Below the pieces are notes generated by a model. The model saw only the letters and a list, made by a program, of their open reading frames with translations. It ran no database searches and was not told the origin of the DNA. A stretch of DNA of 64,000 nucleotides from Bdellovibrio sp. ZAP7. Lineage in GTDB: Bacteria; Bdellovibrionota_B; Oligoflexia; Oligoflexales; RGVZ01. Positions 16,913 to 25,026 of the stretch are shown piece after piece. Position numbers and translations under genes: made by a program. The first letter of the stretch is position 1; the number at the start of each line of letters is the position of its first letter. The stretch lies in NCBI GenBank assembly GCA_945900755.1, contig CAMDKS010000015.1:1-64000 (forward strand), given 5' to 3'.

Positions 16913-17440
16913 CTATCGTCGTTTCTTTTCTTGATTACGAACATATTCAAGGAACGCAGCTTTATCTTGAAGAAGATCCATGGAATTGGCGTGCTGACGA
17001 GCCTGACGCTGCAGCTTTTTTTGTGCTTGCGGGTTTCCGCCTTGCTGAAACTGAATGCGACTTTGTTGGTTGCCTTGAACCGTATTGCCGTGCGCAACAT
17101 TTCCATTGGCGTTACTGTTTGGCTGATTGCGTTGCCCAGGACCTTGGCCACCACGCATTGTTTGCTTTCGCTCCACGATCTCCCAAGCTCGGACGACAAC
17201 GCCCTCAGCCAAAAGCTCTGAAACTAGTTCATCGATAGAAACACTCTCTTCTCGAGCATTCTCCCGAAGTTTGCGGTGAAGCGATTTGGAGATTTTTATC
17301 GTCAGCGTCTCGGGGAGTGCCTCTGGGGCGCCCTCGAGTTGTGCGGCTTCGTCTTCTTCTTGAGACTGCGCTTCTGTTTGATGTTGAGATCCTGGCGCAT
17401 AATTACCGCGATTATCGCCGTCCTGAGGAGGTCTTGCCAT
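16913..17440 (-). CDS. ribbon-helix-helix-like protein with Gln/Asn-rich tail
   Basis: The 175-aa product has an acidic N-terminal stretch, a central segment ETLTIKISKSLHRKLRENA followed by SVSIDELVSELLAEGV that fits a ribbon-helix-helix DNA-binding fold (beta strand then two helices, ~res 45-85), and a low-complexity tail rich in Gln, Asn and Gly. RHH proteins are dimeric regulators or antitoxins. No toxin gene is adjacent, so a regulator or nucleoid-associated role is more likely. AAGGAA precedes the ATG. It sits 51 bases before speE and may be co-transcribed. Confidence 0.65.
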   Translation of the reverse strand: MARPPQDGDNRGNYAPGSQHQTEAQSQEEDEAAQLEGAPEALPETLTIKISKSLHRKLRENAREESVSIDELVSELLAEGVVVRAWEIVERKQTMRGGQGPGQRNQPNSNANGNVAHGNTVQGNQQSRIQFQQGGNPQAQKKLQRQARQHANSMDLLQDKAAFLEYVRNQEKKRR

Positions 17441-17557
17441 TTTAATTCCTTAAAAATTTGTGAGTCATTTCACACTTAAAATACTTGAACAAATTGTGAG
17501 GTCCAATGTTTAGAGGCAAACCTCCAAATACCTGATGAGGGTGACATTGATAAATTC

Positions 17558-18931
17558 TTAATTTGCTTCAGGGTCCGGCCAAAGGGCCGATACGGTTTGA
17601 AAATCCGTAAAGGTATCATGTGCCTGATTTGACAGTGCCACGTCAAGTCCAAAATCATATATACCACGGTGAACGCTAGAAATCTCAATAAAAACGCCTA
17701 AATTACCCGAGGTTTTTTTTAGCCAAGGCCAAGCAGAAAGCATACTTTTTTGCTGAAAGCTCTCTTTAGGAGCTAGGTAGGGAGGAGGAGCCTGCTTTAG
17801 AGCCGCCTCGTCCACACGAATATTGACTGCAAAACTTCCAATAGCACTTTCGCCTTTAACCGTAAACCGCCCATCCTTGGCCACGTCAAAGGCTGATTGC
17901 TTCAAGGGGCCGGCCTCAGGACCGCCAACCGGCAACGACGCGAGATTTGAGGAGAGTGTCCAATCGAGGTTTTCTGGGTAGGTTAAAACATAGGCCAGGC
18001 CAGTACCGCGAGCCATGTAGTTTACAGGATCAAAAATAAATTCGATTTTAGTGGGTATTTGAAAATATCGATCATAGAAAACCAATTCACTAAACAAATG
18101 AAGGTCAATCAGGGAGAAAAACTTACGTAATTTTGCGCCCACTGCAACAATACTCCGCACAGGACCAGACTTCCAACATTCGATCTCCGACGTAAAATCC
18201 TTTTCCCCAAAGTAAAATGACGGCAAGAAAAACAGTTTCGGAATAAGCGGCATCACAAATGAACTTCCCGCAAAAACAGGCTTATCACCTGTCGGAGTCT
18301 TTAGGCTTACCTCACCCATGAGCATGGGGTGTCCATCCCTAAATTTGTAATGGTAACTAGACGTATTAATCTCAGCTGTTGGACGCGAGAAAATGGGCTT
18401 AAAGGCAAGTAAATTTGCTTGCCCCACTGATTCACCAATTAAGAGAGAGCCTAAATATCCAGTGTTTGACCCACAAAAATCCACACGCAATGGTTTAGAA
18501 CTTGGATTAAATCTTGCCGTCAGTGTTTTTGGGATATTCCTAAGTGTGAAGGCCCCACCTAAAGAATCCCCATTCACGCTTAATTCATCTCTTGCACCGA
18601 GTATATTATCACCGGTAAATTTGGTGTACGGCATCCCCTCCGAGAGAACATAATTTCCATCCCTGTTTACCTCGTCAATTTGAAGAGGTACTTGTACCCA
18701 ATTTTTAGCCTCAAAACGCCATGCTTCAATTCTATCTAGACTGCGTCCAAAAAGACTTGCTGGGGGATGAAAAACCATTGGAAATCTAGCCGTCGGCAAT
18801 CGCTGCGGCAAAGGCTTACACTCAGCGGCTAAAATTCTAGCGGGAAAAATCACACACAATTGCAATCCAAAACCGACAAGGACAGGAGACCAGCGAATGA
18901 ATCGTTGATTTATATTGCTATACAAATTCAT
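17558..18931 (-). CDS. exported protein of unknown function
   Basis: The 457-aa product has an N-terminal hydrophobic segment (WSPVLVGFGLQLCVIFPARILA) followed by AECKP, consistent with a signal peptide. The body is beta-rich with many aromatic residues and no motif I recognise. Its start overlaps the pepP stop by four bases (ATGA), so it is translationally coupled to pepP. I cannot infer a link to the aminopeptidase beyond shared expression. Confidence 0.65.
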   Translation of the reverse strand: MNLYSNINQRFIRWSPVLVGFGLQLCVIFPARILAAECKPLPQRLPTARFPMVFHPPASLFGRSLDRIEAWRFEAKNWVQVPLQIDEVNRDGNYVLSEGMPYTKFTGDNILGARDELSVNGDSLGGAFTLRNIPKTLTARFNPSSKPLRVDFCGSNTGYLGSLLIGESVGQANLLAFKPIFSRPTAEINTSSYHYKFRDGHPMLMGEVSLKTPTGDKPVFAGSSFVMPLIPKLFFLPSFYFGEKDFTSEIECWKSGPVRSIVAVGAKLRKFFSLIDLHLFSELVFYDRYFQIPTKIEFIFDPVNYMARGTGLAYVLTYPENLDWTLSSNLASLPVGGPEAGPLKQSAFDVAKDGRFTVKGESAIGSFAVNIRVDEAALKQAPPPYLAPKESFQQKSMLSAWPWLKKTSGNLGVFIEISSVHRGIYDFGLDVALSNQAHDTFTDFQTVSALWPDPEAN

Positions 18932-20235
18932 CGCTCAATTTCTGAAATCTCCTTGGGGATTTTTCCGGTCAAAACGATATTTCCACTGTCAGTAATCAAT
19001 ACATCGTCTTCGATACGAATGCCAATGCCGCGATACTCTGCAGGGACCGTCGTGTCGTCAGAATTGATGTAAATTCCTGGCTCCACACTAAAATACATTC
19101 CCGGCTCCAGTAATACCGGCTTGCCATTGACCGAGTAAAGTCCCGCATCATGAACATCAAGGCCGATCCAATGACTGATACTGTGAGGACAAAAATGTTT
19201 ATAAACAGCTTTCTCCATGGCTTCAGCCAAAGGTACTTTGATAAGTCCAATTTCAATGAGTCCTTCCGCAATTGTCTTGAAGGCAATGTCTTGAATGTCC
19301 ACCAAAGTGGCCCCAGGTTTTGCTACTGCGATTGCAGCCTTCTGTGCTCGAAGACAAATTTCGTAAAGGGCTTTTTGTGCAGGCTTAAATTTGCCGTTAA
19401 TTGGAAACGTACGCGTCACGTCGGAGGCATAATTATCGACCTGACTGCCTGCGTCAATGAGTAGTAACTCACCGTCTATGAGGGGCATGTTGTTATCAGT
19501 GTAATGCAATACACAAGCGTGATCACCGCCTGCGACAATGGATCCATAAGCCTCCATTTCAGCGCCGCCCTTGAGAAATTGATGCATAATTGTTGCATAA
19601 ACGTCACGCTCTGTGAGGGCAGGCTTTAATTCTGCAAGAATAACCGCAAATGTTTTTCGAGTAATTTCCGCAGCGGCCTTCATGCGAGCAATCTCTTCGG
19701 GAGATTTTAAAAGCCTATGGGCACCAACAATCAGGGCAGAGTCACTGATCGGAAGTAAACCCGCGCCATTGCGCGCAAGACTAGCCTTATGTTTGCGAAG
19801 TGACTCCACAACTTTCTGATCGATCTCAGGTCTGCCACCTAAAGAGTATTGCAATCCCGTAGATCCAGACAAGAGTACAGGAAGTTTTGACCATAGCTCA
19901 TCAATCCCAAAAGCATCATCAATCGCTAGCTTTTGTTTGGCTGCGTCAATTCCCATTCTTAAACCATTCCAAAGCTCAGCCACCGGATCTTTGGTACGGA
20001 GAAATAATATGACTTTCTGCTCCTTCGCCTCTTTATGGGAGAGAATTAACAACGCAGCATCGGTCTCGCTTAAGCCTGTAAGATAATAGAACATCGAGTC
20101 TTGCCGCCAGATCCCACCAACCGTACTATTGCGGTTGGCTAGTGGCTGAGCAAATAGCAGCATCGACTGACCCTTGAGCGCCTCGACAACTCGATCAAGT
20201 CGAGCCCGATAATTTACTGGTGGAAGATTCAGCAT
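18928..20235 (-). CDS. pepP: Xaa-Pro aminopeptidase (aminopeptidase P)
   Basis: PepP removes N-terminal residues that precede proline, using two Mn2+ in a pita-bread fold. The 435-aa product has an N-terminal AMP_N domain (MLNLPPVNYRARLDRV) and the metal ligands Asp/Asp in DAGSQVDNYASDVTRTFP, His in HSISHWIGLDVHD, Glu in EPGIYI and Glu in GIRIEDDVLIT. The track start at 20355 adds an unrelated 40 residues. ATG 20235 with GGGGG upstream fits the family. Confidence 0.95.
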   Translation of the reverse strand: MLNLPPVNYRARLDRVVEALKGQSMLLFAQPLANRNSTVGGIWRQDSMFYYLTGLSETDAALLILSHKEAKEQKVILFLRTKDPVAELWNGLRMGIDAAKQKLAIDDAFGIDELWSKLPVLLSGSTGLQYSLGGRPEIDQKVVESLRKHKASLARNGAGLLPISDSALIVGAHRLLKSPEEIARMKAAAEITRKTFAVILAELKPALTERDVYATIMHQFLKGGAEMEAYGSIVAGGDHACVLHYTDNNMPLIDGELLLIDAGSQVDNYASDVTRTFPINGKFKPAQKALYEICLRAQKAAIAVAKPGATLVDIQDIAFKTIAEGLIEIGLIKVPLAEAMEKAVYKHFCPHSISHWIGLDVHDAGLYSVNGKPVLLEPGMYFSVEPGIYINSDDTTVPAEYRGIGIRIEDDVLITDSGNIVLTGKIPKEISEIER

Positions 20236-20344
20236 TTTACCCCCGTTCGCTCTGAAGTGATTTGTGAGCGAATTTCTTTCATGACTGCACTCTATGTTCA
20301 GAACTTGAAAATGGAAAGTGCATCCTAGGTTATAATAAAAAAAA

Positions 20345-20366
20345 GGACACACCATGACGTGTGTCC
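20345..20366 (-). terminator. intrinsic terminator of the HU transcript
   Basis: GGACACAC and GTGTGTCC form an 8-bp stem with a 6-base loop. On the minus strand it is followed by eight T. It lies ~80 bases after the HU stop codon and before pepP. Confidence 0.85.
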
Positions 20367-20410
20367 TCTTTCAATAAACTGCTTCCCGTTAAAAGGTTAC
20401 AGCCGGAAGG

Positions 20411-20434
20411 TAATAATGGCGAAAGCCATCATTA
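20411..20434 (-). other. hairpin in the HU 3' untranslated region
   Basis: TAATAATGGC and GCCATCATTA pair with one mismatch around a four-base loop, immediately downstream of the HU stop. Together with the terminator it makes a structured 3' UTR of about 100 nt. Its role is unknown; stability or a 3'-derived small RNA are possible. Confidence 0.5.
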
Positions 20435-20442
20435 CCGATGGA

Positions 20443-20853
20443 TTAAACCATTTCCTTAAGAGCTTTAAGTGCGCGAACTTTTACAACGTTACGAGCAGGT
20501 TTAGCTTTGAACATTTGTTCTTGGCCAGTGAATGGGTTGATGCCTTTGCGAGCTTTGGTCGCTGGCTTCTGAATGCGGGTGATTTTCATTAGGCCTGGGA
20601 CGGTAAACATTCCTGGGCCTTTTTTGCCGACATCAAGACCGATTACTTCGCCAAGTGCACTGAAGATTGCGCCAATTTCTTTGCGGCTCATTCCTGTGTT
20701 GTCAGCAATTGCTGTCATGATTTCGCTTTTGGTGCGAGCTTTGTTCACAGTCTTAAGAGCTACAGATGTAGCGGTAGAAGTCGTAGTTTTTGCCTTGGTT
20801 GCGGTTTTTGCTTTTACTGTTGTTTTCTTAGCGGTCGCTTTTTTCTTAGCCAT
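20443..20853 (-). CDS. HU-family DNA-binding protein with Lys/Ala/Thr-rich N-terminal tail
   Basis: HU proteins bend and compact DNA as dimers. The 136-aa product begins with ~40 residues of low complexity (AKKKATAKKTTVKAKTATKA), resembling histone H1-type tails. The HU fold follows: KARTKSEIMTAIADNTGMSR, GLDVGKKGPGMFTVPGL and the DNA-clamp strand NPFTGQEQMFKAKPARNVVK. Typical HU has ~90 residues, so the tail is the addition. It has its own strong promoter and terminator. AGGAG precedes the ATG. Confidence 0.93.
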   Translation of the reverse strand: MAKKKATAKKTTVKAKTATKAKTTTSTATSVALKTVNKARTKSEIMTAIADNTGMSRKEIGAIFSALGEVIGLDVGKKGPGMFTVPGLMKITRIQKPATKARKGINPFTGQEQMFKAKPARNVVKVRALKALKEMV

Positions 20854-20906
20854 TTCGTGAGTCTCCTTGAAAATTTAAATTAGAAACAAATTTGTTTTGC
20901 CTAAAA

Positions 20907-20935
20907 ATCATAAAAGGAGAGCAACGAAAAATCAA
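20907..20935 (-). promoter_or_regulatory. HU gene promoter (sigma-70 type)
   Basis: TTGATT, a 17-base spacer and TATGAT lie about 55 bases upstream of the HU ATG. Between promoter and start is a perfect palindrome AAACAAATTTGTTT (about 20884-20897) that could be an operator, perhaps for autoregulation. Confidence 0.75.
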
Positions 20936-20980
20936 GCTTCTTCCGCATGAAAAGTTATATTTTTCGAAAAAAACGTCTTT

Positions 20981-22780
20981 TTAAACAAAATAACCCGAAG
21001 AAGCTGACTTCCAAGTGGCAGGATGGTCGATCATATATTGAATCAACCGCGGTTTTACCTGGCGGTCAAAAGCCTTAGAATCCAGTCTGCGTTGGACGTC
21101 TAGGAGCATCGACTTTGTCTCACCCTCAAGTGTTGCGATGTATTTTGTCTTTAGCTCGCTATAGGAATCAGGAGCCACTCGAATCATTTTTTCAAGCTCC
21201 TCATGGGCAATTCGGCGAAGCTTATGCTGAGCTAGGTCTGGTTTTAGGCCTAAATCATGTTCTTGCTTGACAGAAATTCTATTTAGCGGCATTGCGGGAA
21301 TTAATTTATTTGACCCTTGGTGCGGAAAATTTTCTGAATTTTCGGAAGACCTCATTGCTCCGCCGGTATTTAAAATCGAGTTTTCGGCTAGCCTGACGGC
21401 CATTCTACACAATTCAATGACTGACTCTTTATTACGTCCAAATGAAATTGAGAATGGAGCTCCACCCTCTTGCTCCATTTCTACAATATTCGCGAGATCT
21501 TCCGACCGAGTAATGGCAGCAACAAAATCTCTAAATTTTCTGCTCGCATTGATTGCATCACTTGACTTGCAAATTTCAAACACTGAATGGTCCCGAAGCC
21601 GTTTTGGCATGGGCACAATGGACGATACTTTTGCACGAGCCGTCCACTCCAGAAAAAGCAGATGAGCCTGCAGCATAACTCCAGGCGCAACCCTTAACCC
21701 ACAGCCGGGAATGCTTGCAATGGAATTCCAAATTCCTTCTAATACTTTTGCAAATCCACTCTCTCCGCCGGAGATAACACCCAAGGTGGCGCAAATCTGC
21801 TTAATATTCGCTGTCACTGGACCGCACAAAATTTTCGACGACGCCAAACCAAAATACTCGAACTCCGCATGGGATCGTAAGCGCTCGGCAGAGGCCTGCC
21901 ACAAAAGTGTGGGCGAATACATTTGGGCTCCACCATCTAAAGCCATGTAACCTTGATTCGGATCTTTTTGAATGACCCCATGAGCGACAAGGCGCCGCCC
22001 AAGCTTTCCAACCAACCGCAAACGATCCATCATAAATGAACCTGAATCCCCTGCCTTTTTGGGAAGCTTAACACCCGCGGTAAGACTCTCTAATGAAAGT
22101 CCTACCAATCCGTCTAATCGAAGCCATGCACCATTGGTTTGCATCGCTGCCTCCATCCTCGCGTAGACTACTTGCTCAGGTGGCGATAGTTCTAGCCATA
22201 CAGGGGTCCAAAGCACAAGTGGAGACCTTCCTCTATTAATAGAGGACAATCGACCAAACTCGGTGACCTCACGCAAAAAATCAAGATGGCCATCCACATA
22301 CCCAGTCATGAGCTCAATAGCAAATCGACTGGGTTTCAAGCACAGTTTTTGAAAAGGCGAAGGCGCCTCTGAACAAGTCCAAGTCTCGCCAACAAATAGA
22401 GGGGTGCTTACAAGTTTGCCTTGGCCTTGATCCACTAAAAATCGGATCTGAGGAAGGACATCGAAAACGCGCCCTAGTCTCTCTTTTGATAAAGAGTCGA
22501 CTCCTGAAAGATGCTTCAAAGCTAACGTCCACTCCAACTCAACGTCAGAATCTTGCTTCTCTGATGTCATAATCTGACGTTGTATATCACCAAGCAACAG
22601 GGCCAATAATCCCAGCTCATTACAATCTAGACCGGGTAATACTGTGCCTACTGAGACTCCAAATTTATTGGCCTCACGAGTTGATGTCACGGTCGACTCA
22701 AATGCGTGAAGCCACCAGCCAGGAACAAATGTTCGTGCAGCTTCAAGGGCAACTAATGATGACGATCCTGAAAGCACCAC
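20981..22780 (-). CDS. 599-aa protein of unknown function
   Basis: I recognise no family. There is no signal peptide or transmembrane helix. Segments RLRLVGKLGRRLVAHGVIQ and DGGAQMYSPTLLWQ could form a winged helix, but this is only a pattern impression. The C-terminal ~100 residues are charged and helical (HKLRRIAHEELEKMIRVAP). The start is GTG with AGGAG about 12 bases upstream, a long spacing that leaves the exact start uncertain. It stands alone between HU and the divergent K+ channel gene. Confidence 0.6.
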   Translation of the reverse strand: MVLSGSSSLVALEAARTFVPGWWLHAFESTVTSTREANKFGVSVGTVLPGLDCNELGLLALLLGDIQRQIMTSEKQDSDVELEWTLALKHLSGVDSLSKERLGRVFDVLPQIRFLVDQGQGKLVSTPLFVGETWTCSEAPSPFQKLCLKPSRFAIELMTGYVDGHLDFLREVTEFGRLSSINRGRSPLVLWTPVWLELSPPEQVVYARMEAAMQTNGAWLRLDGLVGLSLESLTAGVKLPKKAGDSGSFMMDRLRLVGKLGRRLVAHGVIQKDPNQGYMALDGGAQMYSPTLLWQASAERLRSHAEFEYFGLASSKILCGPVTANIKQICATLGVISGGESGFAKVLEGIWNSIASIPGCGLRVAPGVMLQAHLLFLEWTARAKVSSIVPMPKRLRDHSVFEICKSSDAINASRKFRDFVAAITRSEDLANIVEMEQEGGAPFSISFGRNKESVIELCRMAVRLAENSILNTGGAMRSSENSENFPHQGSNKLIPAMPLNRISVKQEHDLGLKPDLAQHKLRRIAHEELEKMIRVAPDSYSELKTKYIATLEGETKSMLLDVQRRLDSKAFDRQVKPRLIQYMIDHPATWKSASSGYFV

Positions 22781-22994
22781 AGTAAGCGTAAACTCCTAAA
22801 GCACGTTTAAAGACTACACAGCAGAAAGGTGTGACGTCAGACTCTAATCCAAAGACAGGCCTTTTTGGTACCTTAATTCTGAACAAATTGCTGGAACCTG
22901 GTAAAAAAAAGGTGCTTTTAACGGGCTGATTTTATTGGGTTCTATTTTTATTTTGGTAAAAACGCTCAATTACTTCGACGGCCCGCCGAAGAAT

Positions 22995-23030
22995 GCTCGT
23001 TCAAACAACAGGATTGCCTGTTAGTTGAGC
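22995..23030 (+). promoter_or_regulatory. hairpin upstream of the K+ channel gene
   Basis: AACAGG and CCTGTT pair around ATTG, and outer segments GCTC...CAA and TTGAGC can extend the stem with bulges. It lies 32 bases before the channel ATG and has no T-run, so it is more likely an operator or leader hairpin. The rest of the 281-base gap shows no clear signal. Confidence 0.4.
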
Positions 23031-23061
23031 AAATAATGACCCCCGATCATGGAGTGCAGAA

Positions 23062-24372
23062 ATGGAATCACTTAAAAAAATGAAAGAGATCGTCACGGCC
23101 TGGGAGTCACTTCTGGTCGTCACAATTGCTCTTATTTTATTTGATTTGCCGCTAGGCGCTGCATTTAAACATACCCCAACAAAAATAGAGAGTGTTTTAG
23201 ATTTGCTCATTAGTGCAATTTTTCTTTGGGACTTCTACTCACAACAGGAAGCAAAGGACGCCACGCCTAAGTCAATGAAGGAAAAGGCCTTCAAATTTGT
23301 TGCCTGCCTACCACTAATGTCTATTGCCATAGGACTCGGTGCCAATGGCGAACACTGGCCTCTCTACCTACAAGCCACAAAGGTATTTCGCCTTCCTTCC
23401 ATTATCAAACTTATGGTCGAGCGAAGTAATATTAATCTAGTCCCAAACCTATTTAAATTTTTTGCTGCGGGCATGATTGCCGTTGTAGCTATCAATGCCT
23501 TTTCTTGCATTTGGCTGGCTATATATCCTCCTGGAGAGGATAAATTGACTGATTACGTAAAAGCCGCATACTGGTTGATTACCACAATCTCCACGGTAGG
23601 CTATGGTGACATCACCCCTCAAACGAGCGGTGGCCGCATCTTCGCTATGTGCATGATGATCATGGGAGCCACTATTTGGAGTATTCTAATTGCCAGTGCG
23701 TCCCGAATGATGCTTGCAAATGACCGGAGAAAGGAACGAGCCAAAGAAAAAATGGAAGCACTGCATTCCTTTTTCAACCAATATGACGTCCCAAAAAATC
23801 TGCAAACTCAAGCCGTCAGCTTCTTTAATCATTTGTCATCACGCAATATTAGCGAAGACGAACAAGCGGCTCTTGCAGAACTGCCCGCAGCACTACAAAG
23901 CGAACTTCAGACATATATGAACCTGAAGCCAATCAGTCGCGTAAGTCTATTTAAGGGAGTTTCGTTTGAATGCTTATCTGCCGTCGCAAAAAAGCTTGAA
24001 CAAGTGTACTTCGCACCCGGTGAAAAAATTATTACAAAGGGCGACGTAGGTGAGGAGATGTACCTGATCGGCCATGGCACGGTCGTTGTTCATGTCGGGG
24101 ATCATTTTATTACTAATCTTGGTGCTGGGACTTGTGTTGGCGAAATGGCCTTAATCGGCGATGGCCATAGGAGTACCGATGTCACGTCTCAATCCTATTG
24201 CGATGTATTTAAACTCTCGAAGCAGAAATTTGAGGAACTCTTCGCTGCCCATGCAGACTTGAGGATGAATATTGAAAAACTTGTGTTTGAAAGAAAAAAT
24301 GCCCAAGAAAGAAAAAATAGTGCTACCGCACCGGAGCGAATCGTCGTCCCGCCATTCAACAAGGCTGGTTAA
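23062..24372 (+). CDS. cyclic-nucleotide-gated potassium channel
   Basis: This inner-membrane channel has 436 aa. Several N-terminal transmembrane helices (LLVVTIALILFDLPLG, LDLLISAIFLWDFY, FVACLPLMSIAIGLG) precede a pore with the K+ selectivity filter TISTVGYGD (~res 175-183) and a last helix (FAMCMMIMGATIWSILI). A linker of ~75 residues leads to a CRP-type cyclic-nucleotide-binding domain (~res 295-415) with the phosphate-binding cassette GEMALIGDGHRSTDV, which keeps the Glu and Arg that contact cNMP. The S4-like helix (QATKVFRLPSIIKLMVER) has few basic residues, so gating is probably ligand- rather than voltage-led. Confidence 0.92.
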   Translation: MESLKKMKEIVTAWESLLVVTIALILFDLPLGAAFKHTPTKIESVLDLLISAIFLWDFYSQQEAKDATPKSMKEKAFKFVACLPLMSIAIGLGANGEHWPLYLQATKVFRLPSIIKLMVERSNINLVPNLFKFFAAGMIAVVAINAFSCIWLAIYPPGEDKLTDYVKAAYWLITTISTVGYGDITPQTSGGRIFAMCMMIMGATIWSILIASASRMMLANDRRKERAKEKMEALHSFFNQYDVPKNLQTQAVSFFNHLSSRNISEDEQAALAELPAALQSELQTYMNLKPISRVSLFKGVSFECLSAVAKKLEQVYFAPGEKIITKGDVGEEMYLIGHGTVVVHVGDHFITNLGAGTCVGEMALIGDGHRSTDVTSQSYCDVFKLSKQKFEELFAAHADLRMNIEKLVFERKNAQERKNSATAPERIVVPPFNKAG

Positions 24373-24408
24373 TTCGGACTCGCAGACAACCTGGCTGTCC
24401 CTCCAATA

Positions 24409-25011
24409 TTAATGATGCCCGTGCCGCACATAGGAATGTATTTCGGCTTCTTTTGCGTGAACCTTATCCGTAATTGGATGCTTCTCATTTTCATCCTTTA
24501 CGCTCGGGATGCCGCCATTTAGCTGGGGACGCTGCGCAAGATAGTCTTTTGTATAAACCCACTTCTGTTCGGCTAAACCAGTCATGACATACTCAGGCCC
24601 AAGGCGAATGGCGTCCACAGGGCAAGCCTCCTCGCAAAAACCGCAAAATACACATCGTAAAATATCAATTTCAAAACGCACGGGATATTTCTCAATCTCG
24701 TTTTCAGGATGCTGTCCGGCCTCAATATGAATACATTGCGCTGGACAATTCGTTGCACAAAGAAAGCAAGCCGTGCACCGCACGTTTCCATCATCTCTCA
24801 ACGTCAAAAAATGCTTACCTTTAAACCGTGGGCTATAGGTAGCGTGCGCTTCTGGCCACTCAACGGAATTAGTTTTTTCGAGGCCGGTGATTTGGACCAT
24901 AAATGTTTTGGCCGTAAATTTCATACCAGCCATAATGGTCGTAAAATAACCCCACGCGGCTTCAAAGGCATTGGCATCCACAGGGGGAGGAGCTACTTTT
25001 TTAACTGCCAT
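24409..25011 (-). CDS. nuoI: NADH-quinone oxidoreductase subunit I
   Basis: NuoI carries two [4Fe-4S] clusters that pass electrons toward quinone in complex I. The 200-aa product has the two Cys motifs CTACFLCATNCP and CVFCGFCEEACPVDAI. The N-terminal part has the membrane-peripheral helix region (AWGYFTTIMAGMKFTAKTF). It is the last gene of the minus-strand nuoCD-E-F-G-I cluster, 15 bases after nuoG, and faces the K+ channel gene. Confidence 0.96.
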   Translation of the reverse strand: MAVKKVAPPPVDANAFEAAWGYFTTIMAGMKFTAKTFMVQITGLEKTNSVEWPEAHATYSPRFKGKHFLTLRDDGNVRCTACFLCATNCPAQCIHIEAGQHPENEIEKYPVRFEIDILRCVFCGFCEEACPVDAIRLGPEYVMTGLAEQKWVYTKDYLAQRPQLNGGIPSVKDENEKHPITDKVHAKEAEIHSYVRHGHH

Positions 25012-25026
25012 AATTCAATCTCCTAT

